Below are positions 1-11,852 of a DNA stretch of 55,164 nucleotides, piece after piece (the first letter of the stretch is position 1; each line of letters starts with the position of its first letter). Source of the DNA: Hyphomicrobium sp. (GTDB lineage Bacteria > Pseudomonadota > Alphaproteobacteria > Rhizobiales > Hyphomicrobiaceae); NCBI GenBank assembly GCA_022844105.1, contig JALHMJ010000003.1, positions 209,046 to 264,209 on the forward strand. Direction: 5' to 3'. The translations under genes and the position numbers were made by a program. Below the pieces are notes generated by a model. The model was not told where the DNA came from. It saw only the letters and a program-made list of their open reading frames with translations, and made no database searches.

Positions 1-120
1 TCCACCGACCCCAGATCCACCGACCCCAGATCCACCGACCCCAGATCCACCGACCCCAGATCCACCGACCCCAGATCCACCGACCCCAGATCCACCGACC
101 CCAGATCCACCGACCCCAGT
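1..120. repeat. 15-bp tandem repeat array, 8 units, truncated by the window edge
   Basis: The unit TCCACCGACCCCAGA is repeated head to tail seven times without a change, and an eighth unit differs in its last base. The array runs off the left edge, so its true length is unknown. The unit is a multiple of three, so it can be read as an in-frame 5-residue peptide repeat (PPTPD in frame 2). There are no spacers, so this is not a CRISPR array. Confidence 0.97.
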
Positions 121-154
121 CCACCACAAGCCGCCTAGTGCGGGTGACATGTGA
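2..154 (+). CDS. Possible C-terminal tail of a PPTPD-repeat protein (5' end outside window)
   Basis: Frame 2 is open from the left edge to a TGA at 152-154. It reads as about eight PPTPD repeats followed by a short unique tail ending KPPSAGDM. Because the 15-bp unit stays in frame and the frame continues past the repeat into unique sequence before stopping, the array could be the proline-rich C-terminus of a protein that starts before this window. Frame 1 is also open across the array (STDPR repeats, stopping near 138), so the reading frame cannot be proved from this end. No function can be assigned; proline-rich tails of this sort are often extended linkers or cell-envelope segments. Confidence 0.35.
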   Translation, partial: PPTPDPPTPDPPTPDPPTPDPPTPDPPTPDPPTPDPPTPVHHKPPSAGDM

Positions 155-508
155 TTGTTCGCAGCCCCAACCCATCACGAATCCCGGTCAACAGCTGGGT
201 TGAGCCGTAGAGCACTCCATTGCCTGCGTCATGGGGCTGTCACAGGTCCGTCAACCCGCTGTTGTGCCGCTCGCCTAGAAAGACACGGTCGACCGAGGTC
301 GGCTCGCCCTCGCCCAACGCCCTCTCGAAGGCCGGGGACGATAGCAGTTAGAGGCCAGCCGGCGCGGTTCGGACATGCCCCCGCAGCCCGTGTCCCGCCA
401 GCTGGTCTCGTTTGCTGCAATCCTGCTCCTGTCCCCGCGAAAACTCCGGCCGTGACTTGCCCGACCGCCTCGATTTCCGCTAACTCGAGCGGGACGGGGG
501 ACCGACGT
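155..508. other. 354 bases without a supported gene
   Basis: A plus-strand frame stays open here into the following gene, but the conceptual peptide (rich in Arg, Pro, Ala and Ser) looks like translated GC-rich noncoding DNA and not like a protein domain. No terminator, tRNA or clear promoter is visible. It presumably holds the promoter of the gene starting at 509. Confidence 0.5.
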
Positions 509-1264
509 GTGATTCCGACCATCATCATTCTTGTGCTGGCGACGATCGCGGTGGCGGCATTTGTGCTGGCGCCCCGCTTGGGCGAACGGCGCATCCTATA
601 CCCAACATCGCCCGACCAGCCCGTGCCGTTCGGATATCAAATGTCATGGCTCGCGATCCGGACACGCGACACCAACGCGGTTGTCGAGGCACTCGGCCTG
701 ATCGGCGCCAAACCATGTAACTGGAATTCCGGGATCGGCACCGTCTACGACGCCAAACTCGGCCAGAGCAACGTCTTCGTTTGTCCCCATGTCAACGGCT
801 GGACGTTCGTCGTCGGTTTGCCGCTGCCCCAGCCGCTGGGCCGTTCGTTTGCCGACAAGGCCACGCCACTGCTCGTCGAACTCGGTCAGCGCTTTGTCGA
901 AGTGCAGTTTTTCGTCGCGTTTCCGCCGGTCGATCTGTTTGCCTGGGCGCGCCTCGTCGACGGACGGCTTCTGCGCGCCTTTGCCATCGGTGACGATGGC
1001 GTCATCTGGAACAAAGGCAAGCCAACGCGGGAAGAACGGACGCTCGGTTTGACCCGGTTTGAAATGCGTGGCGTTCGTGACCGGCGCGGCGATGCGGGTG
1101 GGCCGATGATCCTGCATCCGACCGAGGATCATGTGATGCGTCTGGCCGGCAAATGGAGCCTCGATCCGACGTCCCTGGGCCCCTCGTCGGCTCCCGCCGC
1201 GATGGGTCTGATCGCACAGGCCCCCGCGCATTGGCGTGTCGAGCGCTTACGCCGGACGGCCTAG
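509..1264 (+). CDS. Membrane-anchored protein of unknown function (251 aa)
   Basis: The GTG at 509 is chosen because a G-rich stretch (GGGACGGGGG) lies about 9 bases upstream and the product then starts directly with a hydrophobic segment (residues 2-19, IPTIIILVLATIAVAAF). That segment fits an N-terminal membrane anchor, with the remaining 230 residues probably periplasmic. The soluble part has a patterned mix of hydrophobic and charged residues typical of a folded domain, for example MSWLAIRTRD and VEVQFFVAFPPVDLFAWARL, but I do not recognise the family. Similar short anchored proteins occur as lineage-specific genes in Hyphomicrobiales (inference). The in-frame extension back to 155 is rejected because its composition is unlike protein. 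Confidence 0.7.
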   Translation: MIPTIIILVLATIAVAAFVLAPRLGERRILYPTSPDQPVPFGYQMSWLAIRTRDTNAVVEALGLIGAKPCNWNSGIGTVYDAKLGQSNVFVCPHVNGWTFVVGLPLPQPLGRSFADKATPLLVELGQRFVEVQFFVAFPPVDLFAWARLVDGRLLRAFAIGDDGVIWNKGKPTREERTLGLTRFEMRGVRDRRGDAGGPMILHPTEDHVMRLAGKWSLDPTSLGPSSAPAAMGLIAQAPAHWRVERLRRTA

Positions 1265-1278
1265 CCCGCTGTCGAATT

Positions 1279-1770
1279 TCAGTTGAACAGAGCAGCGATT
1301 TCGCAATCGGCAGCTTCGATCTGGCGAGCGCGCCGGACGTCGGTCAGGCTGACGATGTCGGCGCTCGACCGGGCCGACGAAGCGCCGATGCGATTCAAGA
1401 CGATACCCGGATTGGACGACGCATTCTTCTTGATCGCCCCGTAGGCCGTCACGACCTTTGCTTTCGGCTGCGCGTGGCCGGAGGGCTTTGTGCCGCGCGA
1501 CCGGCTGGACGGCGGGTTCAAGCGTTCGACAGCCAGCAGGCGTGCAGCCAGCTGACGGTTCTCAACTTTGTTCCGGCGAGCGATCGGCTCAGCGGCGCGG
1601 CGAATGAAAGCGACCGGAATGATCGCGGCGGACGGCTGATTGTCGACTGGTGGCTCGCTGCCGTCAGTGACCGTCACAGTAGGAAAGCGCAAAATAACGG
1701 CGTCGTTCTGAGATCCTTCGGTATCCTGCCGCCAGAAGACGCGAAGCAGACGCGCGAATAGGCCGAACAT
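1279..1770 (-). CDS. Hypothetical protein (163 aa)
   Basis: The reading frame starts at an ATG with GGGGAT five bases upstream. The product begins with an amphipathic, Arg-rich segment (MFGLFARLLRVFWRQ) that could associate with membrane, followed by a basic, Ser/Ala/Arg-rich, probably disordered middle and a short helical C-terminus (IVSLTDVRRARQIEAADCEI). No domain is recognised. It converges on the gene ending at 1264 with 14 bases between. A frame on the other strand is also open, but it has no good start and a less protein-like composition. Existence is likely, function unknown. Confidence 0.5.
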   Translation of the reverse strand: MFGLFARLLRVFWRQDTEGSQNDAVILRFPTVTVTDGSEPPVDNQPSAAIIPVAFIRRAAEPIARRNKVENRQLAARLLAVERLNPPSSRSRGTKPSGHAQPKAKVVTAYGAIKKNASSNPGIVLNRIGASSARSSADIVSLTDVRRARQIEAADCEIAALFN

Positions 1771-1905
1771 GCTGTATCCCCATTTGGCAGCTATTCATTG
1801 CTGCCGTCTGGTCCAACATCGCCGCTTATGCCTAATACTGTGTTAAGTCGTGCTTCAAAAACGTAGATTTCTGATGATCCGCAACCCGCTGACCTGACGG
1901 GAGAG

Positions 1906-2277
1906 CTATTCCCGGTCTTGTTTTTGGATCCGGTGACGACCCGTTGGAGCAATCAGTTTGGCGCCGCAAGTCAGCCCGTATGTTCGGCCACCATCGCGCT
2001 CCAGGGCCAATGTTATGCAGCCTGACTGCGCACGCCGACTGCGATCAATCGATCCGGTTTCGAGGGGGACCGAGGCAGAGCGGACCACAGTCGCCGGACG
2101 CTGAAATTCGCCGCCAGCATAGCCGAACACGGCTGATTGCACGAGCATCCAAAACCCGATGACATGCCAGAATGCAATGCCGGCGGCAAACCCTCCGCTG
2201 GCCCAAAGCGCGCGCCCGAGCATGTCGCGCTTGCCCGGTGAAAATCGTTCGATGCTGCCATTCGAATCGCCATGCAT
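1906..2277 (-). CDS. Small membrane protein of unknown function
   Basis: The recognisable part is one long hydrophobic stretch, ASGGFAAGIAFWHVIGFWML and the residues after it, fitting one transmembrane helix with an N-terminal polar segment (IERFSPGKRDMLGRAL). The C-terminal 60 residues are polar with two Cys (QSGCITLALERDGG and YGLTCGAKL) that could form a disulfide if they are outside the membrane. The start is uncertain: the ATG at 2277 is used, but the frame is open to a TTG at 2370 and no option has a clear ribosome binding site. The gene follows the RNase T2 gene on the same strand by about 100 bases. No family recognised. Confidence 0.6.
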   Translation of the reverse strand: MHGDSNGSIERFSPGKRDMLGRALWASGGFAAGIAFWHVIGFWMLVQSAVFGYAGGEFQRPATVVRSASVPLETGSIDRSRRAQSGCITLALERDGGRTYGLTCGAKLIAPTGRHRIQKQDRE

Positions 2278-2378
2278 GGTTGAGAAGTGTGACGCGGCCT
2301 TTCGCATGGCGGCAAGGGCACACAAGCCGCTGCGGGCAAGCTGGGCGGGTATCTCCACAGATGGTGGCAAGAGTGAAC

Positions 2379-3164
2379 CTAGCGCGGCATCGGCAGGGGG
2401 GACTGGCGCGGGAACGCCAAGGCGTCATCGTCACGCTTTGTCGACCGCACCGGCGGAACCGCCATTTCGGTCGCCGAACACAGCTTTCGTTCGTCCTCGT
2501 TCGGACCGCAGGCTGTGGGTTGACCGTCTCGGGAAAGACAAATGCGGATCTCGCGCAACCGGCCACGGTCCCCGCGCGAGCACGAAATAGCGATGGCCTC
2601 CGGCGGCAATCCCGGATTGGCGGCCACGAAAGCGTTTTTCAGTTTGGCTGGCGTGACGAACTGCGTCTCGAACGGATTGACGTAGTCGTTGGGAATGCGC
2701 ACCTTTTTGAAAAGCTGCCGGGATAGTTGGAAATACGACGCCGCATCGAGCCCTGAACAGGTCCCGTGCTTGCGGTACTCATGGATGATGAGACCCCGGC
2801 TCGGCATGATGTCGAGCATGCCCGCAATAACGGTGTCGGGAACGAACGGTCGCCGGGGCAAACGGCAGTCTTGCGGCCAGCCGCGCGTGTATTGCGGCCA
2901 GAGTCCGTGCAGTATGAAGGAGTACCGCTTTCCATCGCGCCGGTTGCATTGCATCTCGTCATCGGCCGATGCTTCTGACGAACAGTGCGTGGGACTCCAT
3001 GACAGCACGAGCGCGTAGTAGTCGAACTTGCCGGCGACGTCGCTCTGCCTGGTGTTGCGACCTGGGTCGTCCCACCGCAACTGCGCCAACGCTCCGGACG
3101 CCATGGTCAGGGCGACAAGCAGAAGTCCAATCAGGCGAACGGGCGGTCTTTTCAAAATGGGCAC
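2379..3164 (-). CDS. Secreted ribonuclease T2 family protein
   Basis: RNase T2 enzymes cut single-stranded RNA through a 2',3'-cyclic phosphate and act outside the cytoplasm. A signal peptide is clear at residues 1-28 (basic start, hydrophobic core LIGLLLVALTMASGALAQ). The two conserved active-site blocks are present: CAS1 as FILHGLWPQY with His86, and CAS2 as HEYRKHGTC with His128, Glu129, Lys132 and His133. Several Cys (residues 61, 73, 100, 136 and others) fit the disulfides of the family. Length (261 aa) is usual. The GTG start has GAGGAG 11 bases upstream. Likely periplasmic or secreted, used for RNA scavenging (inference). Family assignment is firm. Confidence 0.93.
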   Translation of the reverse strand: MPILKRPPVRLIGLLLVALTMASGALAQLRWDDPGRNTRQSDVAGKFDYYALVLSWSPTHCSSEASADDEMQCNRRDGKRYSFILHGLWPQYTRGWPQDCRLPRRPFVPDTVIAGMLDIMPSRGLIIHEYRKHGTCSGLDAASYFQLSRQLFKKVRIPNDYVNPFETQFVTPAKLKNAFVAANPGLPPEAIAISCSRGDRGRLREIRICLSRDGQPTACGPNEDERKLCSATEMAVPPVRSTKRDDDALAFPRQSPLPMPR

Positions 3165-3247
3165 AGACGGCCAAGCTCCTCAAACGGCGCGGCACAATAG
3201 CGGGGGTTTCAGGCAACGCAACCCCGCCCGAAGATCGAGTGCATTGC

Positions 3248-4645
3248 TTACGTGGTGGCGAAACCGGCCAGAATACGTGCCCAACTACGCGCACCTTTCT
3301 GGAAGCTGCTGAGATTGTATTTCTCGTTTGGACTGTGAATGCGGTCGTCGTCGAGGCCGTATCCGACAAGCAAGCTGTCCATGCCGAGCGCATCCTTGAA
3401 CGAACCCACGATCGGGATCGAGCCGCCGCAGCCCATGAGTACCGCCGGCCGGCCCCATTCCTCTTCCAGCGCCGCCGCCGCCGCCCGCACCGCTGGCGCC
3501 GTGGTGTCGAAGCCGACCGCGGCGCTGCCCCGCGTTCCGATGAACTCGACCGTGCAATCCGGCGGCAGGTGTGCACGGATGTGATCCTGCAGTAGCCGGA
3601 GACAGCGGTCCGGATCCTGCCCCGGCACCAGCCTGCATGTGATCTTCACCGACGCCTTCGACGGGATGACGGTCTTCGAACCCACGCCTTGATAGCCGCC
3701 GGTAATGCCATTGAACTCGACCGTCGGCCGCGACCAGAGCTGTTCGATGACCGACCGGTCGGCTTCGCCGGCCGGCGTCGTCAACCCAACCGATTTCAGA
3801 AACGGGCCCTCGGCTGTGGCCGACAGCGCCGCCCACTGCGCCTTCTGTTCCGCCGGCAAAGGCACGATGCCGTCAAGAAAGCCGGCAATGGCGATGCGTC
3901 CGCTGTCGTCGTGAAGGCTTGCCATCGCCTTTGCCAGCGCCCGGATCGGATTGACCGCCGGCCCGCCATACATCCCCGAATGCAAATCGCGCGACGGGCC
4001 GGTGACGATCGCCTCCGTCCCGGCAAGCCCGCGCAGCATTGTCGTGATTGCGGGCGTATCCTTATCCCATTGCCCGGTGTCGCAGACGAGTACGAGATCG
4101 GCGTTGAGTTCGTGGCCCGTGGTGGCGAGGAAGCCCGGCAGCGACGGCGAACCACATTCTTCTTCCCCCTCCAGCATCACGGAAACGGCAACCGGAAGTT
4201 CGCCCGCGACCTCTTTCCAGGCCCGCGCGGCTTCAAGGAAGGTCATCAGCTGACCTTTATTATCCTGAGCCCCGCGCGCCACGATGACTTTGCCATTGCC
4301 GGGCTCCTCGGCAACGTGCGGCTCGAAGGGATCGCTGGTCCACAGGTCCAACGGATCGGCAGGCTGCACGTCATAGTGCCCGTAAAAGAGAACATGGGGT
4401 TGCCCGGCCGTCCGGCCCCGGTCATGGCCGACAACCATTGGATGACCCGTAGTTTCTCGCACCGAAGCGTCAAACCCGATGTCGCGCAATTGGCTCGCAC
4501 ACCATTCTGCCGCCCGCCGGCACGCCGGCGCAAAGGCTGGATCTGTCGAGATGCTGTCGATGCGCAACAGTTCAAAGAGCCGGTCGAGTGCGGCATCACG
4601 ATTTTTGTCGAGCCTGTCGAGAACGGCGGGCAAGTGCGGTGTCAT
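3248..4645 (-). CDS. M20 family dipeptidase (carnosinase/succinyl-diaminopimelate desuccinylase-like)
   Basis: This is a zinc metallopeptidase of the M20 family that hydrolyses short peptides or N-acyl amino acids; the exact substrate cannot be read from sequence. The metal-site motifs are in order: [14 protein letters not shown] (His and first Asp), the bridging-Asp block GAQDNKGQ, the EGEEECGS block with catalytic Glu, and a late [10 protein letters not shown] block with the last His. The long lid domain of carnosine-dipeptidase-like members is present (465 aa in all). The ATG at 4645 is preceded by AGAGAGG. It is transcribed divergently from ppdK with a 232-base gap that should hold both promoters. 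A longer reading frame upstream is not protein-like. Confidence 0.93.
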   Translation of the reverse strand: MTPHLPAVLDRLDKNRDAALDRLFELLRIDSISTDPAFAPACRRAAEWCASQLRDIGFDASVRETTGHPMVVGHDRGRTAGQPHVLFYGHYDVQPADPLDLWTSDPFEPHVAEEPGNGKVIVARGAQDNKGQLMTFLEAARAWKEVAGELPVAVSVMLEGEEECGSPSLPGFLATTGHELNADLVLVCDTGQWDKDTPAITTMLRGLAGTEAIVTGPSRDLHSGMYGGPAVNPIRALAKAMASLHDDSGRIAIAGFLDGIVPLPAEQKAQWAALSATAEGPFLKSVGLTTPAGEADRSVIEQLWSRPTVEFNGITGGYQGVGSKTVIPSKASVKITCRLVPGQDPDRCLRLLQDHIRAHLPPDCTVEFIGTRGSAAVGFDTTAPAVRAAAAALEEEWGRPAVLMGCGGSIPIVGSFKDALGMDSLLVGYGLDDDRIHSPNEKYNLSSFQKGARSWARILAGFATT

Positions 4646-4877
4646 GGGCCTCTCTTTTTTGCAGTTACGGCTGCTAGGGGTCGATCGATAATGCCGCCGC
4701 GAAGCTGATATCGAGGACGCAGCTACAAGACGAGGAACCTTGCCTTTTTCACCCGGTTGCGACCTGCTATGCCAGGATCTTGAGGCGATGTCGCGACACC
4801 CTGGATGAACGACATCGAAGGTGGTCATTCAGGTGCGCGGCGACGGCGCCTGACACTCCAGCAGAAACGGCGGCGCG

Positions 4878-7565
<2,688 letters not shown>

Positions 7566-7578
7566 GCCACCATCGCAT

Positions 7579-7800
7579 TTATAAGAAACTGCGGTCGGGA
7601 TCGCCGTCGTCACCAAGGCGCCGACGGGGCGGCGGCGGACCGGCGTTCGTCGGCGTCAGAAGGATAGCCAGAACGAAGGGCGGAAACAGAAAGCACCACG
7701 CGGCCCACGACGAGTAATCGCGATTCTTCATGGCCGCGAGCAGTCCCCCGGTGATCGCCGAGACAATTGCTACCAGCCCCCAAGTGACAACGTAGGTCAT
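7579..7800 (-). CDS. Small two-helix membrane protein (73 aa)
   Basis: The protein has two predicted membrane helices (VVTWGLVAIVSAITGGLLA and SSWAAWCFLFPPFVLAILL) joined by a short charged loop (KNRDY), followed by a proline- and arginine-rich cytoplasmic-like tail (PPPPRRRLGDDGD). The pattern recalls the many small alphaproteobacterial membrane proteins in which a KN.....WA.WCFLFPP segment follows a first helix. No function is known to me. It lies convergent to ppdK and upstream of nothing obvious; a 124-base gap separates it from nadC. Confidence 0.75.
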   Translation of the reverse strand: MTYVVTWGLVAIVSAITGGLLAAMKNRDYSSWAAWCFLFPPFVLAILLTPTNAGPPPPRRRLGDDGDPDRSFL

Positions 7801-7924
7801 AATGTCCTCGCCCGCTGTTGGCGGCGTTTAACTCAAACCCGCGCTCGGGTGACCATGCACTTGGGAGACGATTGCGGCAAAAGCAAGCTGTCGGCCGCTG
7901 GTCCGTTAACGCGCTAAACCCTAT

Positions 7925-8776
7925 CTAGCGGTTAAAATCCAATCCAAGATCCAGCACCGGGGCCGAATGGGTCAGAGCGCCGACGGAAATGAGATCGACA
8001 CCCGTCTCGGCAATCGCTCTCACCGTCGTCAGATTAACGCCGCCTGATGCTTCCGTGATAGCTCGTCGCGCAACGACGCGCACCGCTTCAGTCAGCGTGC
8101 CCGGTGTCATGTTGTCGAGCAGCACGGCATCGATTTTGTGCTTCATGACCAGCGTCAGTTGATCGAGCGTGTCGACCTCGATCTCGATCTTGACCATGTG
8201 ACCAGCATAGGCTCTGGCGCGCGCGATGGCCGGTTCTACTCCACCCGCCGCAACGATGTGATTGTCCTTAATCAGAATGGCGTCGAAGAGACCCGTGCGA
8301 TGGTTTTGTCCCCCCCCGCAACGGACGGCATATTTTTCGAGGGCCCTGAGCCCGGGCGTCGTCTTGCGCGTGTCGACAATAGCGGCCTCGGTGGCGGCGA
8401 TTGCGTCCACATAACGCCGCGTGAGTGTCGCGATACCGCTGAGCCGTCCCATGTAATTGAGCGCAACGCGCTCGCCGGTGAGGATGGCGCGGGCCGGTCC
8501 GGATATTTTGGCGACCACCTCCCCGGCCGCAACGGGCGCGCCGTCGGACGCGCAGCGCACGAAGTCAACGCGGCTGTCCAGGGCCGCAAACGCAGCCTGC
8601 GCGAGGTCCAGCCCAGCAACGACACCATCCTGCCGGGAAGCGATGACGGTGTAGGCCATCGCGTCGGCATCGACCGTTGCATCCGTAGTAAGATCACCGG
8701 CGAGGCCCAGGTCCTCCGCGAGCGCATCGGCGACAGCACGCGCGACGAGGGCATTGGGAAGACGTGGCAGGTTCAC
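7925..8776 (-). CDS. nadC: Nicotinate-nucleotide diphosphorylase (carboxylating)
   Basis: NadC condenses quinolinate with PRPP and releases CO2, giving nicotinate mononucleotide, the third step of the aspartate route to NAD. The 283-residue protein has the family blocks: [14 protein letters not shown] near the N-terminus, [14 protein letters not shown], the PRPP/quinolinate-site segment [25 protein letters not shown]-like [26 protein letters not shown] and [20 protein letters not shown]. Its ATG overlaps the nadB stop codon by 4 bases (ATGA), so translation is probably coupled. It is the last gene of the nadABC operon. Confidence 0.98.
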   Translation of the reverse strand: MNLPRLPNALVARAVADALAEDLGLAGDLTTDATVDADAMAYTVIASRQDGVVAGLDLAQAAFAALDSRVDFVRCASDGAPVAAGEVVAKISGPARAILTGERVALNYMGRLSGIATLTRRYVDAIAATEAAIVDTRKTTPGLRALEKYAVRCGGGQNHRTGLFDAILIKDNHIVAAGGVEPAIARARAYAGHMVKIEIEVDTLDQLTLVMKHKIDAVLLDNMTPGTLTEAVRVVARRAITEASGGVNLTTVRAIAETGVDLISVGALTHSAPVLDLGLDFNR

Positions 8777-10434
8777 AGCGACATCTCCAGCGGCATGCGC
8801 GCGCGACGCGCGCGCGGGCCGGAGTGCAATTCGATAGCGTGCAGATCAGCCAAGGTCATGAAGGTTCGCTTCGCCAGCCGAGCCTGCGCCTGCGGATAGT
8901 CGCTGCGGAAGTGTCCCCCGCGGCTTTCCTTGCGGACCAACGCTGCCGCCGCGATCAGTCGTGCGGTCAACGCCATGTTGCTGACGACAGCATCGCCCGC
9001 GGCCTCGGCTTCAATCTCGCGCAGCGCTTCCAGAGCGTGCTTCAAACCCTTCGCTTCACGCACAACACCGACGTCCTCGCTCATGATGCGGCGAATGCGG
9101 CGGATCTGTTCGGCTCGAATGCGCATATCGACGACGGTGCCGCCCCGGATGAGGCGAAGCTTGGCGATCGGCCGCGCTTCACTCGCAGGTACGAGCGAAC
9201 GAATGTCGTCGGCAACGCGCGCGCCCAACACAATCGCTTCAAGGAGCGAATTCGATGCAAGCCGATTGGCGCCGTGCAATCCGGTCGAGGCCACTTCGCC
9301 CGCTGCCCAAAGGCCTTCGACGCTGGTGCGCCCGAGCATGTCGGTCGCGATCCCACCCATGTGATAATGGGCCGCCGGTGCAACGGGGATGAGATCGGTC
9401 TGCGGATTGATGCCGGCTGCCACGCAATGCGCATAAACCGTCGGATAGGCAGTCGCAAAACGGGCGCCGACCGCCGAACGGCAGTCGAGAAACGCGCCGC
9501 GTCCAGAAACGATCTCTTCAAACACACCGCGCGCCACGATATCGCGCGGCGCAAGGTCTCCATCGGGATGGTGGCGGAGCATGAAGCGCTCGCCGGTCTT
9601 ATTGATCAGCGCCGCGCCTTCTCCGCGAAGGGCTTCGGTTGCCAGCGGTGCCGGGTCGCCGCCGGTGTCGATGGCGGTTGGATGGAACTGCACGAATTCC
9701 GGATCAGCGATGACAGCACCGGCGCGCGCGGCAAAGGCAATGGCCTCTCCGCGCGCGTAGGCTGGATTGGTGGTCACCGCGTAAAGCCCGCCGACCCCGC
9801 CGGTTGCCAGGACCACGGCGCTGGCCGGCAGAAATTCGTAAGTGCCCTGGCCACGGCTTTCGCCGCGAGCCAAGCGCACGCCGACGACACGATCGTTGTC
9901 GAGCACAAGGTCTTCGGCTTCATGGCCTGTGAGAACCCGGATCGATGGGGTTGCGCGCGCCGCCGCGATGAGCGCCTGCATGATCGCCGCGCCGGCCCGG
10001 TCCCCCGAGACGCGCACGATGCGCTTTGCGGAATGAGCGGCCTCACGCGACAGCACGAAATGCCCTTCGAGATCGCGGTCGAACGGCACGCCATAGCGCA
10101 ATAGATCGCGCACGCGCTCGCCGGCTTCTTCCGCTACCGTCTGCGCAACGGTGCCATCGACGATGCCGGCGCCGGCGACCACCGTGTCGTGGGCGTGCGC
10201 GTCCGCCGTATCACCTTCGCCGACGGCCGCAGCAATCCCGCCCTGTGCCCAGACGCTGGAGGCCCCTTCGCCAAGCGGCGCGGCAGCCACAATTGTCACC
10301 GGCAGCGGTGCGAGCTTGAGCGCCGTGTAGAGCCCGGCAAGACCTGCACCGACGATGACGATGTCACCCGGGCCGAGCTTGGTCTTCGGCTTCGCGAAGC
10401 CGGTGAATTTTCCATTCCGAACGTGCCTGGGCAT
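8773..10434 (-). CDS. nadB: L-aspartate oxidase
   Basis: NadB oxidises L-aspartate to iminoaspartate with FAD, feeding NadA. The N-terminal dinucleotide-binding motif is [17 protein letters not shown]; further family blocks are [13 protein letters not shown], the substrate-site segment [19 protein letters not shown] (with active-site His), [20 protein letters not shown] and the C-terminal helical domain. The ATG at 10434 is preferred over a GTG 12 bases upstream, since GAGGTG is spaced for the ATG. Length 553 aa is usual. It sits 50 bases after nadA, in a gap containing a small GC hairpin (GCCCC/GGGGC, 10453-10468), and overlaps nadC by 4 bases. Confidence 0.98.
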   Translation of the reverse strand: MPRHVRNGKFTGFAKPKTKLGPGDIVIVGAGLAGLYTALKLAPLPVTIVAAAPLGEGASSVWAQGGIAAAVGEGDTADAHAHDTVVAGAGIVDGTVAQTVAEEAGERVRDLLRYGVPFDRDLEGHFVLSREAAHSAKRIVRVSGDRAGAAIMQALIAAARATPSIRVLTGHEAEDLVLDNDRVVGVRLARGESRGQGTYEFLPASAVVLATGGVGGLYAVTTNPAYARGEAIAFAARAGAVIADPEFVQFHPTAIDTGGDPAPLATEALRGEGAALINKTGERFMLRHHPDGDLAPRDIVARGVFEEIVSGRGAFLDCRSAVGARFATAYPTVYAHCVAAGINPQTDLIPVAPAAHYHMGGIATDMLGRTSVEGLWAAGEVASTGLHGANRLASNSLLEAIVLGARVADDIRSLVPASEARPIAKLRLIRGGTVVDMRIRAEQIRRIRRIMSEDVGVVREAKGLKHALEALREIEAEAAGDAVVSNMALTARLIAAAALVRKESRGGHFRSDYPQAQARLAKRTFMTLADLHAIELHSGPRARRARMPLEMSL

Positions 10435-10484
10435 GTGCCACCTCACTCGACCGCCCCGCTAAAGGGGCTGAAGATATTCGACGT

Positions 10485-11558
10485 TCAGTTATTCAGATTG
10501 ACCATGCGTTCGACGGCCCGGCGCGCACGCTCCGCAACGTCCGCCTCGACAGTGACCTCGAACTTGAGATCACGCAGGCTTTCGTAGATCGCGTCCAGGC
10601 TGATGCGCTTCATGTGTGGGCACAGATTGCACGGCCGCACGAATTCGACTTCCGGCACATCATCGGCAACATTCGAGGCCATCGAACATTCGGTGACCAA
10701 CAGCGCCTTTTGCGGCTTGTTCGTCTTCACCCAGTTGATCATGCCCGACGTCGAGCCGGTAAAATCGGCAACGTTGATGACATCAGGCGGACATTCCGGA
10801 TGAGCAATGATCTTCACGCCGGGGTTGGCATCGCGGTAAGCTTCAAGCTCTTCCGCTGTGAAGCGCTCGTGAACCTCGCAGTGACCGCGCCACGCGATGA
10901 TCTCGACGTCCGTCTTCGATTGCACGTACTTCGACAGATACTCGTCCGGAATGAGCAGGACGCGACGCGCGCCGAGGCTCTCGACGACCTTAACCGCATT
11001 GGCCGACGTGCAAGTGATGTCGCACTCGGCCTTCACGGCCGCCGATGTGTTGACATAGGTGACGATCGGGACGCCCGGATAAGCTTCCCGGAGCAGGCGC
11101 ACGTCGGCGGCCGTGATCGACGACGCAAGCGAACAGCCCGCGCGCAGATCGGGAATGAGGACAGTTTTGTCAGGCGACAGCAGCTTCGACGTTTCGGCCA
11201 TAAAGTGCACGCCGGCCTGGACGATGACATCCGCCTCAGCCTTCGCCGCCTCACGCGCAAGTTGCAGACTGTCGCCGCGAAAATCCGAAACGCCGTGAAA
11301 GATCTCCGGCGTCATGTAGTTGTGCGCGAGGATGACGGCGCCGCGCTGGACCTTCAATTCGTTGATAGCCTTGATGAGGGGGGCGTACTGAACCCACTCC
11401 ATCGGCGTCACGACTCGCTTCATGCGATCGTAAATGGGCGCGAGTTCGCGTTCGAGCGCCGGCGTGAAGGTAATGCCGTGATCGGGTCGTGCGTGCCCAG
11501 CCGGACGACCAGCCATTGCGGCAGCTGAGCGGCTCAAGGGAAGGGTGACCTGCACCAT
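10485..11558 (-). CDS. nadA: Quinolinate synthase (4Fe-4S)
   Basis: NadA condenses iminoaspartate with dihydroxyacetone phosphate to quinolinate on a 4Fe-4S cluster. Cluster and substrate blocks are visible: [11 protein letters not shown], the DLRAGCSLA cysteine, the TCTSANA cysteine-containing segment, HPECPPDV, and the C-terminal [12 protein letters not shown]. The ATG at 11558 is chosen because GGAGGA sits 11 bases upstream; a TTG at 11576 would put that ribosome binding site inside the gene. The product is 357 aa. It is the first gene of nadABC; two inverted repeats fitting NadQ operators lie 30-110 bases upstream, so transcription is probably repressed when NAD is plentiful (inference). 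Confidence 0.98.
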   Translation of the reverse strand: MVQVTLPLSRSAAAMAGRPAGHARPDHGITFTPALERELAPIYDRMKRVVTPMEWVQYAPLIKAINELKVQRGAVILAHNYMTPEIFHGVSDFRGDSLQLAREAAKAEADVIVQAGVHFMAETSKLLSPDKTVLIPDLRAGCSLASSITAADVRLLREAYPGVPIVTYVNTSAAVKAECDITCTSANAVKVVESLGARRVLLIPDEYLSKYVQSKTDVEIIAWRGHCEVHERFTAEELEAYRDANPGVKIIAHPECPPDVINVADFTGSTSGMINWVKTNKPQKALLVTECSMASNVADDVPEVEFVRPCNLCPHMKRISLDAIYESLRDLKFEVTVEADVAERARRAVERMVNLNN

Positions 11559-11590
11559 GAAGACCCGATCCTCCAAACAGGCTCCAATTA

Positions 11591-11607
11591 ATGCTCTTTA
11601 CGAGCAT
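11591..11607 (-). promoter_or_regulatory. Candidate NadQ operator 1
   Basis: Perfect inverted repeat ATGCTC-TTTAC-GAGCAT, 33 bases upstream of the nadA start. A second copy with the same half-sites and the same 5-base spacer lies 62 bases further upstream (centre to centre, about six helical turns). The adjacent upstream gene encodes a NadQ-type regulator. Confidence 0.75.
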
Positions 11608-11626
11608 ATCTCAGACCTGAAAACAT

Positions 11627-11640
11627 CCGGCACTTGCCGG
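11627..11640. promoter_or_regulatory. Palindrome between the two NadQ-like boxes
   Basis: Perfect inverted repeat CCGGCA-CT-TGCCGG located midway between the two NadQ-like operators. It could be a second regulator site or an element of the nadA leader hairpin; the sequence alone does not decide. A TTGATG that could serve as a -35 element for nadA lies just upstream of it on the minus strand. Confidence 0.4.
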
Positions 11641-11653
11641 TGACATCAACTTA

Positions 11654-11668
11654 TGCTCTATTCGAGCA
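11654..11668 (-). promoter_or_regulatory. Candidate NadQ operator 2
   Basis: Inverted repeat TGCTC-TATTC-GAGCA, flanked on one side by TTA, matching operator 1 in both half-sites and spacer length. It is 95 bases upstream of the nadA start, so the pair may allow looping or cooperative binding across the promoter. Confidence 0.72.
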
Positions 11669-11852
11669 CTCTATTGCTTAATTTAAGGGATAGCTGCACG
11701 CTTTTCCAGTGGAATGGCGAGCCGTGACACAAATAATTCGTGATCGAGGAGTTCGGCGGCGCGCCCGTGCCTGAGTGCATCGACGCAAGCATGCCGGAAA
11801 GCTTACAAACATAAGCCGCGGCAGCCATGCCGCCACGGCTCTCTAGACAGGC

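Noticed and set aside
1-120. Repeat array as a CRISPR
   Set aside because: Units are directly adjacent with no spacers, and no cas genes are present.
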